Notes: generated from the sequence alone by a model not told the origin. DNA of 64,000 nucleotides from Lytechinus variegatus (GCF_018143015.1 NC_054740.1:53750779-53814778), one strand, 5' to 3'; positions 42,409 to 58,106 are shown, numbered from the stretch's first letter. Program-made: numbers and translations.

Positions 42409-43323
42409 GTCTCACCTGCATAGCAGAGTGAGACTATAGGCGCCGCTTTTCCGACGGCGGCGGCGACGGCGGCGGCGTCAACATCAAATCTTAACGTGAG
42501 GTTAAGTTTTTGAAATGACATCATAACTTAGAAAGTATATGGACCTAGTTCATGAAACTTGGACATAAGGTTAATTAAGTATCACTAAACATCCTGCATG
42601 AGTCTTATGTCACATGACCAAAGTCAAAGGTCATTTAGGGTCAATGAATTTTGGCCGAATTGGGGGTATCTGTTGAATTCCCATCATAACTTTGAAAGTT
42701 TATGGATCTGATTCGTGAAACTTGGACAAAATAGTAATCAAGCATCACTGAACATTTTGTGCAAGTTTCAGGTCTCATGATTAAGGTCAGAGATCATTTA
42801 GGGTCAATGAACTTTGGCCGAATAGGGGGTATCTGTTGAATTACCATCATAACTTTGACAGTTTATTGGTCTAGTTCGTTAAACTTGGACATTAGAGTAA
42901 TCAAGTATCACTGAATATCCTGTGCACATTTCAGGTCACATGACCAAGGTCAAAGGTCAATGAACTTTGGCCGAATTGGGGGTATCTGTTGAATTACCAT
43001 CATAACTTTGAAAGTTTATGGATCTGATTCATGGAACTTGGACATAAGAGTAATCAAGTATCACTGAACATCTTGTGCGAGTTTCAGGTCACATGATCAA
43101 GGTCAAAGGTCATGTAAGGTCAATGAACTTTGGCCATGTTGGGTTTTTTGTTGAATAACCATCATATCTCTGTAAGTTTATTGGTCTAGTTCATAAAAAG
43201 TGGACATAAGAGTAACCATGTATCACTGAACATCTTGTGCGAGTTAGAGTAGTTTTCAAGTTCAGCACTGCTGCTATATTGAACTGCGTGATGCAGGTGA
43301 GACGGCCAGAGGCATTCCACTTG
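42409..43323 (+). mobile_element. GTCTCACCTGC element, copy B
   Basis: Same ends and insertion site as copy A; differs by a short extra GGCGAC segment near the left end and a few substitutions. Part of the higher-order duplication. Confidence 0.85.
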
Positions 43324-43389
43324 TTTCTAAAATACCTCATCTCAGCCAGATATAATACATAGATTGACAAGAAGTTTCCAGATGCCTAA

Positions 43390-43439
<50 letters not shown>

Positions 43440-43595
43440 AAAACCATCCAAAAAAAATGAACTGTCCCGGGTCTCGGCACAGTTTTGGTCACCGTTTTTT
43501 TTTTTTCTAAAATACCACCTCTCATCCAGAGATAATCCATATATTGACAAGAAGTTTCCAGATGCCGAGATAGCTCAGTTGGGAGAGCGTCAGAC

Positions 43596-44888
43596 CAGTG
43601 GCGTAGCTAGGATTTTTTTCCCGGGGGGCACTGCGGGGTCCTTGCTTTTTCAGGGGGGGGGGGGCACGGCCATTTTTCCGGTGTGTGTGTACGTGTCCAC
43701 AAGGGCGGATCCGACTTTCGCCAATAGGGGACGGGGCACGAAATTATATATTCACCTATATCAGTCACTTGTTAGTTTTATTCTTATGAAACAACATGAA
43801 CATAAAATATTTCATAAGCCTTATAAAAAGTGCGAGCGCGAGCGATTTTTTTTTTTACTTTAATGTATTTTTTCCTGAAATTTAATTTTCTGGGCAATGT
43901 TATGTGTGATCCTGAACAAGATTCGTATGTACCCCCAAGTGCGAACAGAAATGTTTATCAACTGTTCTAGCATTATCGAAAAGGGACCTGTTAAGGACTG
44001 CTTACAGTTACCCACGAAGACGGCATATATTTCAATAATGCGAGCGCGAAGCGCGAGCAAATTTCACTTTTTGTATTAATTAATGTTATAGGTATGTAAC
44101 TAAACAATTGATGCGAGCGCGAAGCGCGAGAGGAAGAAAATTTAGATTTTAGACCTAAAAGCGGGACATTCATATTTTGTAAGTCATAAATATGATATAG
44201 TCAATTGGGTATCATTAATAATGCGATCGTGAAGCGTGAGCAGACAATTATTGATATTCTGATGTAAAACTGGAGTACATTTTAAATAAAGAACATGCAC
44301 GCTATAGCGCATGTTAAATATTTAGACCTAAAATCTGGGCATTCTGAATACATTTATTTAATGGAACATTATGGAATACACGTAGACAATATGAACTTGG
44401 CAAACCAAACAATGTGACCACGCAGCGTGAGCTTAAAATGCTGATATGTAGACCATAAAACGGACATTTTACAGAGCACTTAAATTTGTAAATGAAAAAA
44501 AAAAATAATGAAAGCTCGATGTCCGAGCTAAAATATGTTTTGCATATTGACTTCAAAACTTGCTCCACATCAGCCTATTGAGCAAGATATGGATCCCATC
44601 GAACAGGCAATTATGGCGCGAAGTGCCAGCAAAAATTTTATATAGTAATGAAAAGATGAAAACATGAAAAGATTTTTTTTTGAATTGCAAGTATTCCCCT
44701 CACATTATTTCATTCAATCGTCTTCCTCCTCTTATCTTCCTCTTCCTTTTTCTTCTGTCTTTCTTCTTATTTTCTTTTTCTTTCTCCTTTTTTTTCTCTT
44801 TTTTTGCTCTGCCAATTTTTTCTGGGGGGGCACCTGGGGGGGGGGGCACGTGCCCCCAGGCCCCCCCCCCCGCCGTAGCTACGCCACT

Positions 44889-44889
<1 letters not shown>
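43596..44889 (+). mobile_element. hAT-like element, copy B
   Basis: Same ends, same CGTCAGAC duplication (43588-43595 and 44890-44897) and same tRNA position as copy A. A product of the higher-order duplication. 1294 bp. Confidence 0.88.
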
Positions 44890-44921
<32 letters not shown>

Positions 44922-45052
44922 AAAACCATCCAAAGAAACGTGAACTGTCCCGGGTCTCGGCAGAATTTCGGTCACCGTTTTTTTTTTTTTCTAAAATACT
45001 AGCTCTCAGCCAGAGATAATCCGTAGATTCACAAGAAGCTTCCAAATGCCGA

Positions 45053-45103
<51 letters not shown>

Positions 45104-45225
45104 AAAACCATCCAAAGAAACATGAACTGTCCCGGGTCTCGGCAGAATTTTGGTCATCGTTTTTTTTTCTAAAATACCACATCTCAGCCAGATATAATAC
45201 ATAGATTGACAAGAAGTTTCCAGAT

Positions 45226-45281
<56 letters not shown>

Positions 45282-45410
45282 AAAACTATCCAAAGAAACA
45301 TGAACTGTCCCGGGTCTCGGCAGAATTTTGGTCACCGGTTTGTTTTTTCTAAAATACCACATCTCAGCCAGATATAATACATAGATTGACAAGAGGTTTC
45401 CAGATGCCGA

Positions 45411-45461
<51 letters not shown>

Positions 45462-45589
45462 AAAACCATCCAAAGAAACATGAACTGTCCCGGGTCTCGG
45501 CAGAATTTTGGTCACCGTTTTTTTTCTCTAAAATACCACATCTCAGCCAGATATAATACATAGATTGACAAGAAGTTTCCAGATGCCGA

Positions 45590-45640
<51 letters not shown>

Positions 45641-45768
45641 AAAACCATCCAAAGAAACATGAACTGTCCCGGGTCTAGGCAGAATTTTGGTCACCGTTTT
45701 TTTTTTCTGAAATACCACATCTCAGCCAGATATAATACATAGATTGACAAGAAGTTTCCAGATGCCGA

Positions 45769-45819
<51 letters not shown>

Positions 45820-45946
45820 AAAACCATCCAAAGAAACATGAACTATCCCGGGTCTCGGCAGAAATTTGGTCACCGTTTTTTCTTCTAACATACCACCTCT
45901 CAGCCAGATATATTACATAGATTGACAAGAAGTTTCCAGATGCCAA

Positions 45947-45997
<51 letters not shown>

Positions 45998-46124
45998 AAA
46001 ACCATCCAAAGAAACATGAACTGTCTCGGGTCTCGGCAGAATTTTTGTCACCGTTTTTTCTTCTAACATACCACCTCTCAGCCAGATATATTTCATAGAT
46101 TGACAAGAAGTTTCCAGATGCCGA

Positions 46125-46175
<51 letters not shown>

Positions 46176-46305
46176 AAAACCATCCAAAGAAACATGAACT
46201 GTCCCGGGTCTCGGCAGAATTTTGGTCACCGTTTTTTCTTTTAACATACCACCTCTCAGCCAGATATATTACATAGATTGACAAGAAGTTTTCAGATGCC
46301 GAGAG

Positions 46306-46353
<48 letters not shown>

Positions 46354-46480
46354 AAAACCATCCAAAGAAACATGAACTGTCCCGGGTCTCGGCAGAATTT
46401 TGGTCACCGTTTTTTTTTCTAAAATACCACATCTCAGCCAGATATATTACATAGATTGACAAGAAGTTTTCAGATGCCGA

Positions 46481-46531
<51 letters not shown>

Positions 46532-46599
46532 AAAACCATCCAAAGAAACATGAACTGTCCCGGGTCTCGGCAGAATTCGGTCACTGTCACTGTTTTTTT
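44890..46599 (+). repeat. tRNA-Phe-like block in copy B
   Basis: Parallels 40710-42408 unit by unit, including the GCGATAGCTCAG and AAGATAGCTCAG variants, confirming segmental duplication. Confidence 0.85.
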
Positions 46600-47514
46600 G
46601 TCTCACCTGCATAGCAGAGTGAGACTATAGGCGCCGCTTTTCCGACGGCGGCGGCGACGGCGGCGGCGTCAACATCAAATCTTAACCTGAGGTTAAGTTT
46701 TTGAAATGACATCATAACTTAGAAAGTATATGGACCTAGTTCATGAAACTTGGACATAAGGTTAATTAAGTATCACTAAACATCCTGCATGAGTTTTATG
46801 TCACATGACCAAAGTCAAAGGTCATTTAGGGTCAATGAATTTTGGCCGAATTGGGGTATCTGTTGAATTCCCATCATAACTTTGAAAGTTTATGGATCTG
46901 ATTCGTGAAACTTGGACAAAATAGTAATCAAGCATCACTGAACATTTTGTGCAAGTTTCAGGTCTCATGATTAAGGTCAAAGATCATTTAGGGTCAATGA
47001 ACTTTGGCCGAATAGGGGGTATCTGTTGAATTACCATCATAACTTTGACAGTTTATTGGTCTAGTTCGTTAAACTTGGACATTAGAGTAATCAAGTATCA
47101 CTGAATATCCTGTGCACATTTCAGGTCACATGACCAAGGTCAAAGGTCAATGAACTTTGGCCGAATTGGGGGTATCTGTTGAATTACCATCATAACTTTG
47201 AAAGTTTATGGATCTGATTCATGGAACTTGGACATAAGAGTAATCAAGTATCACTGAACATCTTGTGCGAGTTTCAGGTCACATGATCAAGGTCAAAGGT
47301 CATGTAAGGTCAATGAACTTTGGCCATGTTGGGGTTTTTTGTTGAATAACCATCATATCTCTGTAAGTTTATTGGTCTAGTTCATAAAAAGTGGACATAA
47401 GAGTAACCATGTATCACTGAACATCTTGTGCGAGTTAGAGTAGTTTTCAAGTTCAGCACTGCTGCTATATTGAACTGCGTGATGCAGGTGAGACGGCCAG
47501 AGGCATTCCACTTG
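46600..47514 (+). mobile_element. GTCTCACCTGC element, copy C
   Basis: 915 bp, the same length as copy B, same ends and site. The left flank has a small TCACTG duplication. Confidence 0.85.
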
Positions 47515-47580
47515 TTTCTAAAATACCTCATCTCAGCCAGATATAATACATAGATTGACAAGAAGTTTCCAGATGCCTAA

Positions 47581-47630
<50 letters not shown>

Positions 47631-47785
47631 AAAACCATCCAAAAAAAATGAACTGTCCCGGGTCTCGGCACAGTTTTGGTCACCGTTTTTTTTTTTCTAA
47701 AATACCACCTCTCATCCAGAGATAATCCATATATTGACAAGAAGTTTCCAGATGCCGAGATAGCTCAGTTGGGAGAGCGTCAGAC

Positions 47786-49073
47786 CAGTGGCGTAGCTAG
47801 GATTTTTTTCCCGGGGGCACTGCGGGGTCCTTGCTTTTTCAGGGGGGGGGGGCACCGGCCATTTTTCCGGTGTGTGTGTACGTGTCCACAAGGATGGATC
47901 CGACTTTCGCCAATAGGGGACGGGGCCCGAAATTATATATTCACCTATATCAGTCACTTGTTAGTTTTATTCTTATGAAACAACATGAACATAAACTAAT
48001 CTCATAAGCCTGATAAAAAGTGCGAGCGCGAGCGATTTTTTTTTTTACTTTAATGTATTTTTTCCTGAAATTTAATTTTCTGGGCAATGTTATGTGTGAT
48101 CCTGAACAAGATTCGTATGTACCCCCAAGCGCGAACAGAAATGTTTATCAACTGTTCTAGCATTATCGAAAAGGGACCTGTTAAGGACTGCTTACAGTTA
48201 CCCACGAAGACGGCATATATTTCAATAATGCGAGCGCGAAGCGCGAGCAAATTTCACTTTTTGTATTAATTAATGTTATAGGTATGTAACTAAACAATTG
48301 ATGCGAGCGCGAAGCGCGAGAGGAAGAAAATTTAGATTTTAGACCTAAAAGCGGGACATTCATATTTTGTAAGTCATAAATATGATATAGTCAATTGGGT
48401 ATCATTAATAATGCGATCGTGAAGCGTGAGCAGACAATTATTGATATTCTGATGTAAAACTGGAGTACATTTTAAATAAAGAACATGCACGCTATAGCGC
48501 ATGTTAAATATTTAGACCTAAAATCTGGGCATTCTGAATACATTTATTTAATGGAACATTATGGAATACACGTAGACAATATGAACTTGGCAAACCAAAC
48601 AATGTGACCACGCAGCGTGAGCTTAAAATGCTGATATGTAGACCATAAAACGGACATTTTACAGAGCACTTAAATTTGTAAATGAAAAAAAAAAATAATG
48701 AAAGCTCGATGTCCGAGCTAAAATATGTTTTGCATATTGACTTCAAAACTTGGTCCACATCAGCCTATTGAGCAAGATATGGATCCCATCGAACAGGCAA
48801 TTATGGCGCGAAGTGCCAGCAAAAATTTTATATAGTAATGAAAAGATGAAAACATGAAAAGATTTTTTTTTGAATTGCAAGTATTCCCCTCACATTATTT
48901 CATTCAATCGTCTTCCTCCTCTTATTTTCCTCTTCCTTTTTCTTCTGTCTTTCTTCTTATTTTCCTTTTTCTTTCTCCTTTTTTTTCTCTTTTTTTGCTC
49001 TGCCAATTTTTTCTGGGGGGCACCTGGGGGGGGGCACGTGCCCCAGGCCCCCCCCCGCCGTAGCTACGCCACT

Positions 49074-49074
<1 letters not shown>
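47786..49074 (+). mobile_element. hAT-like element, copy C
   Basis: Same ends and duplication (47778-47785 and 49075-49082). 1289 bp, differing from copies A and B mainly in homopolymer length. Confidence 0.88.
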
Positions 49075-49106
<32 letters not shown>

Positions 49107-49241
49107 AAAACCATCCAAAGAAACATGAACTGTCCGGGTCTCGGCAGAATTTTGGTCACCGTTTTTTTCTTTAACATACCACCTCTCAGCCAGATATATA
49201 CATAGATTGACAAGAAGTTTCCAGATGCCGAGATAGCTCAT

Positions 49242-49282
<41 letters not shown>

Positions 49283-49409
49283 AAAAACCATCCAATGAAA
49301 CATGAACTGTCCCGGTCTCGGCAGAATTTTGGTCACGGTTTTTTTTTCTAAAATACCACATCTCAGCCAGATATAATACATAGATTGACAAGAAGTTTCC
49401 AGATGCCGA

Positions 49410-49460
<51 letters not shown>

Positions 49461-49597
49461 AAAACTATCCAAAGAAACATGAACTGTCCCGGGTCTCGGC
49501 AGAATTTTGGTCACCGGTTTTTTTTTTTAAATACCACATCTCAGCCAGATATAATACATAGATTGACAAGAAGTTTCCAGATCCCGAGATAGCTCAA

Positions 49598-49631
<34 letters not shown>

Positions 49632-49772
49632 AGGTTCAAAACTATCCAAGAAAAATGAACTGTCCGGGTCTCGGCAGAATTTTGGTCACCGTTTTTTTTC
49701 TAAAATACCACATCTCAGCCAGATACAATACATAGATGACAAGAAGTTTTCAGATGCGAGATAGCGCAGTTG

Positions 49773-49804
<32 letters not shown>

Positions 49805-49933
49805 AGGTTAAAAACATCCAAACATACATGAACTGTCTTGGCAGCAGAATTTTGGTCACCGTTTTTTTCTTCTAAAATACCACATCTCAGCCAGATATAA
49901 TACATAGATTGACAAGAAGTTTCCAGATGCCGA

Positions 49934-49984
<51 letters not shown>

Positions 49985-50112
49985 AAAACTATCCAAAGAA
50001 ACATGAACTGTCCCGGGTCTCGGCAGAATTTTGGTCACCGTTTTTTTTTTCTAAAATACCACATCTCAGCCAGATGTTATACATAGATTGACAAGAAGTT
50101 TCCAGATGCCGA

Positions 50113-50163
<51 letters not shown>

Positions 50164-50304
50164 AAAACCATCCAAAGAAACATGAACTGTCCCGGGTCTC
50201 GGCAGAATTTTGGTCACCGGTTTTTTCTTTCTGAAATACAACTCTCAGCCAGATATAATACATAGATTGACAAGAAGTTTCCAGATGCCGAGATAGCTCA
50301 GTTC

Positions 50305-50342
<38 letters not shown>

Positions 50343-50483
50343 AAAACCATCCAAAGAAACATGAACTGTCCCGGGTCTCGGCAGAATTTTGGTCACCGTT
50401 TTTTTTTTTCTAAAATACCACATCTCAGCCAGATGTAATACATAGATTGACAAGAAGTTTCCAGATGCCGAGATAGCTCAGTC

Positions 50484-50522
<39 letters not shown>

Positions 50523-50649
50523 AAAACCATCCAAAGAAACATGAACTGTGTCGGGTCTCGGCAGAATTTTGGTCACCGTTTTTTTTTCTAAAATACCACA
50601 TCTCAGCCAGATATAATACATAGATTGACAAGAAGTTTCCAGATGCCGA

Positions 50650-50700
<51 letters not shown>

Positions 50701-50828
50701 AAAACCATCCAAAGAAACATGAACTGTCCCGGGTCTCGGCAGAATTTTGGTCACCGGTTTTTCTTTCTGAAATACCACATCTCAGCCAGATATAATACAT
50801 AGATTGACAAGAAGTTTCCAGATGCCGA

Positions 50829-50879
<51 letters not shown>

Positions 50880-51006
50880 AAAACCATCCAAACAAACATG
50901 AACTGTCCCGGGTCTCGGCAGAATTTTGGTCACCGTTTTTTTTTCTAAAATACCACATCTCAGCCAGATGTAATACATAGATTGACAAGAAGTTTCCAGA
51001 TGCCGA

Positions 51007-51057
<51 letters not shown>

Positions 51058-51354
51058 AAAACATCCAAAGAAACATGAACTGTCCCGGGTCTCGGCAGAA
51101 TTTTGGTCACGGTTTTTTTTCTAAAATACCACATCTCAGCCAGATATAATACATAGATTGACAAGAAGTTTTCAGATGCCGAGATAGCGCAGTTGGGAGA
51201 GCGTCAGACGGAAGATCTGAAGGTCCCAGGTTAAAAACCATCCAAACATACATGAACTTTCTCGGCAGAATTTCGGTCACCGTTTTTTTCTTCTAAAATA
51301 CCACATCTCAGTCAGATATAATACATAGATTGACAAGAAGTTTCCAGATGCCGA

Positions 51355-51390
<36 letters not shown>

Positions 51391-51532
51391 AAAGGTCCCT
51401 GGTTCAAAACCATCCAAAGAAACATGAACTGTCCCGGGTCTCGGCAGAATTTTGGTCACCGTTTTTTCTTCTAACATACCACCTCTCAGCCAGATATACT
51501 ACATAGATTGACAAGAAGTTTCCAGATGCCGA

Positions 51533-51581
<49 letters not shown>

Positions 51582-51711
51582 CCAAAACCATCCAATGAAA
51601 CATGAACTGTCCCGGGTCTCGGCAGAATTTTGGTCACCGGATTTTTTTTCTAAAATACCACATCTCAGCCTGATATAATACATAGATTGACAAGAAGTTT
51701 CCAGATGCCGA

Positions 51712-51762
<51 letters not shown>

Positions 51763-51890
51763 AAACTATCCAAAGAAACATGAACTGTGTCGGGTCTCGG
51801 CAGAATTTTGGTCACCGTTTTTTTTTTTCTAAAATACCACATCTCAGCCAGATATAATACATAGATTGACAAGAAGTTTCCAGATGCCGA

Positions 51891-51941
<51 letters not shown>

Positions 51942-52068
51942 AAAACCATCCAAAGAAACATGAACTGTCCCGGGTCTCGGCAGAATTTTGGTCACCGGTT
52001 TTTCTTCTGAAATACCACATCTCAGCCAGATATAATACATAGATTGACAAGAAGTTTCCAGATGCCGA

Positions 52069-52112
<44 letters not shown>

Positions 52113-52244
52113 TGGTTCAAAACCATCCAAAGAAACATGAACTGTCCGGGTCTCGGCAGAATTTTGGTCACCGGTTTTTCTTTCTGAAATACCACACTCA
52201 GCCAGATATAATACATAGATTGACAAGAAGTTTCCAGATGCCGA

Positions 52245-52295
<51 letters not shown>

Positions 52296-52612
52296 AAAAC
52301 CATCCAAGAAACATGAACTGTCCGGGTCTCGGCAGAATTTTGGTCACCGTTTTTTTTTCTAAAATCCAATCTCAGCCAGATGTAATACATAGATTGACAA
52401 TAATTTGCGAGAAGTTTCCCAGAGATGGGAAAGTTCAGCTCGTTGGGAGCGTCAGACTGAAGATTGAAGGTCCCTGGTTCAAACCATCCAAAGAAACATG
52501 AACTGTCCCGGGTCTCGGCAGAATTTTGGTCACGGTTTTTTTTCTAAAATACCACATCTCAGCCAGATATAATACATAGATTGACAAGAAGTTTTCAGAT
52601 GCCGAGATAGCG

Positions 52613-52650
<38 letters not shown>

Positions 52651-52777
52651 AGGTTAAAAACCATCCAAACATACATGAACTTTCTCGGCAGAATTTCGGT
52701 CACCGTTTTTTTCTTCTAAAATACCACATCTCAGTCAGATATAATACATAGATTGACAAGAAGTTTCCAGATGCCGA

Positions 52778-52813
<36 letters not shown>

Positions 52814-52968
52814 AAAGGTCCCTGGTTCAAAACCATCCAAAGAAACATGAACTGTCCCGGGTCTCGGCAGAATTTTGGTCACCGTTTCTTCTTCTAACAT
52901 ACCACCTCTCAGCCAGATATACTACATAGATTGACAAGAAGTTTCCAGATGCCGAGATAGCTCAGTTC

Positions 52969-53006
<38 letters not shown>

Positions 53007-53134
53007 AAAACCATCCAATGAAACATGAACTGTCCCGGGTCTCGGCAGAATTTTGGTCACCGGATTTTTTTTCTAAAATACCACATCTCAGCCAGATATA
53101 ATACATAGATTGACAAGAAGTTTCCAGATGCCGA

Positions 53135-53185
<51 letters not shown>

Positions 53186-53322
53186 AAAACTATCCAAAGA
53201 AACATGAACTGTCCCGGGTCTCGGCAGAATTTTGGTCACCGGTTTTTTTTTTTAAATACCACATCTCAGCCAGATATAATACATAGATTGACAAGAAGTT
53301 TCCAGATCCCGAGATAGCTCAA

Positions 53323-53356
<34 letters not shown>

Positions 53357-53496
53357 AGGTTCAAAACTATCCAAAGAAACATGAACTGTCCCGGGTCTCG
53401 GCAGAATTTTGGTCACCGTTTTTTTTTCTAAAATACCACATCTCAGCCAGATACAATACATAGATTGACAAGAAGTTTTCAGATGCCGAGATAGCG

Positions 53497-53534
<38 letters not shown>

Positions 53535-53661
53535 AGGTTAAAAACCATCCAAACATACATGAACTGTCTCGGCAGAATTTTGGTCACCGTTTTTTTCTTC
53601 TAAAATACCACATCTCAGCCAGATATAATACATAGATTGACAAGAAGTTTCCAGATGCCGA

Positions 53662-53692
<31 letters not shown>

Positions 53693-53831
53693 TATCTGAA
53701 GGTCAAAACCATCCAAAGAAACATGAACTGTCCCGGGTCTCGGCAGAATTTTGGTCACCGTTTTTTCTTCTAACATACCACCTCTCAGCCAGATATACTA
53801 CATAGATTGACAAGAAGTTTCCAGATGCCGA

Positions 53832-53882
<51 letters not shown>

Positions 53883-54011
53883 AAAACCATCCAAAGAAAC
53901 ATGAACTGTCCCGGGTCTCGGCAGAATTTTGGTCACCGGTTTTTTTTTTCTAAAATACCACATCTCAGCCAGATATAATACATAGATTGACAAGAAGTTT
54001 CCAGATGCCGA

Positions 54012-54062
<51 letters not shown>

Positions 54063-54192
54063 AAAACCATCCAAAAAGAAACATGAACTGTCCCGGGTCT
54101 CGGCAGAATTTTGGTCACCGGTTTTTCTTTCTGAAATACCACATCTCAGCCAGATATAATACATAGATTGACAAGAAGTTTCCAGATGCCGA

Positions 54193-54243
<51 letters not shown>

Positions 54244-54359
54244 AAAACCATCCAAAGAAACATGAACTCGGCAGAATTTTGGTCACCGGTTTTTCTTTCT
54301 GAAATACCACACTCAGCCAGATATAATACATAGATTGACAAGAAGTTTCCAGATGCCGA

Positions 54360-54410
<51 letters not shown>

Positions 54411-54537
54411 AAAACCATCCAATGAAACATGAACTGTCCCGGGTCTCGGCAGAATTTTGGTCACCGGTTTTTTTTCTAAAATACCACATCTCAGCCAGAT
54501 ATAATACATAGATTGACAAGAAGTTTCCAGATGCCGA

Positions 54538-54588
<51 letters not shown>

Positions 54589-54726
54589 AAAACTATCCAA
54601 AGAAACATGAACTGTCCCGGGTCTCGGCAGAATTTTGGTCACCGGTTTTTTTTTTTTAAATACCACATCTCAGCCAGATATAATACATAGATTGACAAGA
54701 AGTTTCCAGATCCCGAGATAGCTCAA

Positions 54727-54761
<35 letters not shown>

Positions 54762-54901
54762 AGGTTCAAAACTATCCAAAGAAAAATGAACTGTCCCGGG
54801 TCTCGGCAGAATTTTGGTCACCGTTTTTTTTTCTAAAATACCACATCTCAGCCAGATACAATACATAGATTGACAAGAAGTTTTCAGATGCCGAGATAGC
54901 G

Positions 54902-54939
<38 letters not shown>

Positions 54940-55066
54940 AGGTTAAAAACCATCCAAACATACATGAACTGTCTTGGCAGAATTTTGGTCACCGTTTTTT
55001 TCTTCTAAAATACCACATCTCAGCCAGATATAATACATAGATTGACAAGAAGTTTCCAGATGCCGA

Positions 55067-55117
<51 letters not shown>

Positions 55118-55245
55118 AAAACTATCCAAAGAAACATGAACTGTCCCGGGTCTCGGCAGAATTTTGGTCACCGTTTTTTTTTTCTAAAATACCACATCTC
55201 AGCCAGATGTTATACATAGATTGACAAGAAGTTTCCAGATGCCGA

Positions 55246-55296
<51 letters not shown>

Positions 55297-55424
55297 AAAA
55301 CCATCCAAAGAAACATGAACTGTCCCGGGTCTCGGCAGAATTTTGGTCACCGTTTTTTTTTTCTAAAATACCACATCTCAGCCAGATGTAATACATAGAT
55401 TGACAAGAAGTTTCCAGATGCCGA

Positions 55425-55475
<51 letters not shown>

Positions 55476-55607
55476 AAACCATCCAAAGAAACATGAACTG
55501 TCCCGGGTCTCGGCAGAATTTTGGTCACGGTTTTTTTTCTAAAATACCACATCTCAGCCAGATATAATACATAGATTGACAAGAAGTTTTCAGATGCCGA
55601 GATAGCG

Positions 55608-55651
<44 letters not shown>

Positions 55652-55779
55652 AAAACCATCCAAAGAAACATGAACTGTCCCGGGTCTCGGCAGAATTTTG
55701 GTCACCGTTTTTTTTTTCTAAAATACCACATCTCAGCCAGATGTAATACATAGATTGACAAGAAGTTTCCAGATGCCGA

Positions 55780-55830
<51 letters not shown>

Positions 55831-55963
55831 AAACCATCCAAAGAAACATGAACTGTCCCGGGTCTCGGTAGAATTTTGGTCACCGGTTTTTTTTCTAAAA
55901 TACCACATCTCAGCCAGATATAATACATAGATTGACAAGAAGTTTTCAGATGCCGAGATAGCG

Positions 55964-56001
<38 letters not shown>

Positions 56002-56128
56002 AGGTTAAAAACCATCCAAACATACATGAACTTTCTCGGCAGAATTTCGGTCACCGTTTTTTTCTTCTAAAATACCACATCTCAGTCAGATATAATACAT
56101 AGATTGACAAGAAGTTTCCAGATGCCGA

Positions 56129-56164
<36 letters not shown>

Positions 56165-56319
56165 AAAGGTCCCTGGTTCAAAACCATCCAAAGAAACATG
56201 AACTGTCCCGGGTCTCGGCAGAATTTTGGTCACCGTTTCTTCTTCTAACATACCACCTCTCAGCCAGATATACTACATAGATTGACAAGAAGTTTCCAGA
56301 TGCCGAGATAGCTCAGTTC

Positions 56320-56357
<38 letters not shown>

Positions 56358-56485
56358 AAAACCATCCAATGAAACATGAACTGTCCCGGGTCTCGGCAGA
56401 ATTTTGGTCACCGGATTTTTTTTCTAAAATACCACATCTCAGCCAGATATAATACATAGATTGACAAGAAGTTTCCAGATGCCGA

Positions 56486-56536
<51 letters not shown>

Positions 56537-56672
56537 AAAACTATCCAAAGAAACATGAACTGTCCCGGGTCTCGGCAGAATTTTGGTCACCGGTTTTTTT
56601 TTTAAATACCACATCTCAGCCAGATATAATACATAGATTGACAAGAAGTTTCCAGATCCCGAGATAGCTCAA

Positions 56673-56707
<35 letters not shown>

Positions 56708-56847
56708 AGGTTCAAAACTATCCAAAGAAACATGAACTGTCCCGGGTCTCGGCAGAATTTTGGTCACCGTTTTTTTTTCTAAAATACCACATCTCAGCCA
56801 GATACAATACATAGATTGACAAGAAGTTTTCAGATGCCGAGATAGCG

Positions 56848-56885
<38 letters not shown>

Positions 56886-57012
56886 AGGTTAAAAACCATC
56901 CAAACATACATGAACTGTCTCGGCAGAATTTTGGTCACCGTTTTTTTCTTCTAAAATACCACATCTCAGCCAGATATAATACATAGATTGACAAGAAGTT
57001 TCCAGATGCCGA

Positions 57013-57043
<31 letters not shown>

Positions 57044-57181
57044 TATCTGAAGGTCAAAACCATCCAAAGAAACATGAACTGTCCGGGTCTCGGCAGAATT
57101 TTGGTCACCGTTTTTTCTTCTAACATACCACCTCTCAGCCAGATATACTACATAGATTGACAAGAAGTTTCCAGATGCCGA

Positions 57182-57232
<51 letters not shown>

Positions 57233-57360
57233 AAAACCATCCAATGAAACATGAACTGTCCCGGGTCTCGGCAGAATTTTGGTCACCGGATTTTTTTTCT
57301 AAAATACCACATCTCAGCCAGATATAATACATAGATTGACAAGAAGTTTCCAGATGCCGA

Positions 57361-57411
<51 letters not shown>

Positions 57412-57539
57412 AAAACCATCCAAAGAAACATGAACTGTCCCGGGTCTCGGCAGAATTTTGGTCACCGGTTTTTCTTTCTGAAATACCACATCTCAGCCAG
57501 ATATAATACATAGATTGACAAGAAGTTTCCAGATGCCGA

Positions 57540-57590
<51 letters not shown>

Positions 57591-57706
57591 AAAACCATCC
57601 AAAGAAACATGAACTCGGCAGAATTTTGGTCACCGGTTTTTCTTTCTGAAATACCACACTCAGCCAGATATAATACATAGATTGACAAGAAGTTTCCAGA
57701 TGCCGA

Positions 57707-57757
<51 letters not shown>

Positions 57758-57883
57758 AAAACCATCCAAAGAAACATGAACTGTCCCGGGTCTCGGCAGA
57801 ATTTTGGTCACCGTTTTTTTTTTCTAAAATACCACATCTCAGCCAGATGTAATATAGATTGACAAGAAGTTTCCAGATGCCGA

Positions 57884-57934
<51 letters not shown>

Positions 57935-58068
57935 AAAACCATCCAAAGAAACATGAACTGTCCCGGGTCTCGGCAGAATTTTGGTCACCGGTTTTTTTTC
58001 TAAAATACCACATCTCAGCCAGATATAATACATAGATTGACAAGAAGTTTTCAGATGCCGAGATAGCA

Positions 58069-58106
<38 letters not shown>

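Larger units (their letters stand above)
42409..46599 (+). repeat. higher-order repeat copy B (~4.19 kb)
   Basis: Near-identical to copy A, including the CCTAAATAGCTCAG unit variant, both transposons and the sequence of variant units after them. It ends with an additional pair of regular units. Confidence 0.9.
46600..49074 (+). repeat. higher-order repeat copy C (through the hAT-like element)
   Basis: Repeats the first 2.5 kb of copies A and B. After 49075 the array continues with regular units and no more transposons, so the right boundary of the duplicated block lies in repeat sequence and cannot be fixed. Confidence 0.88.
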
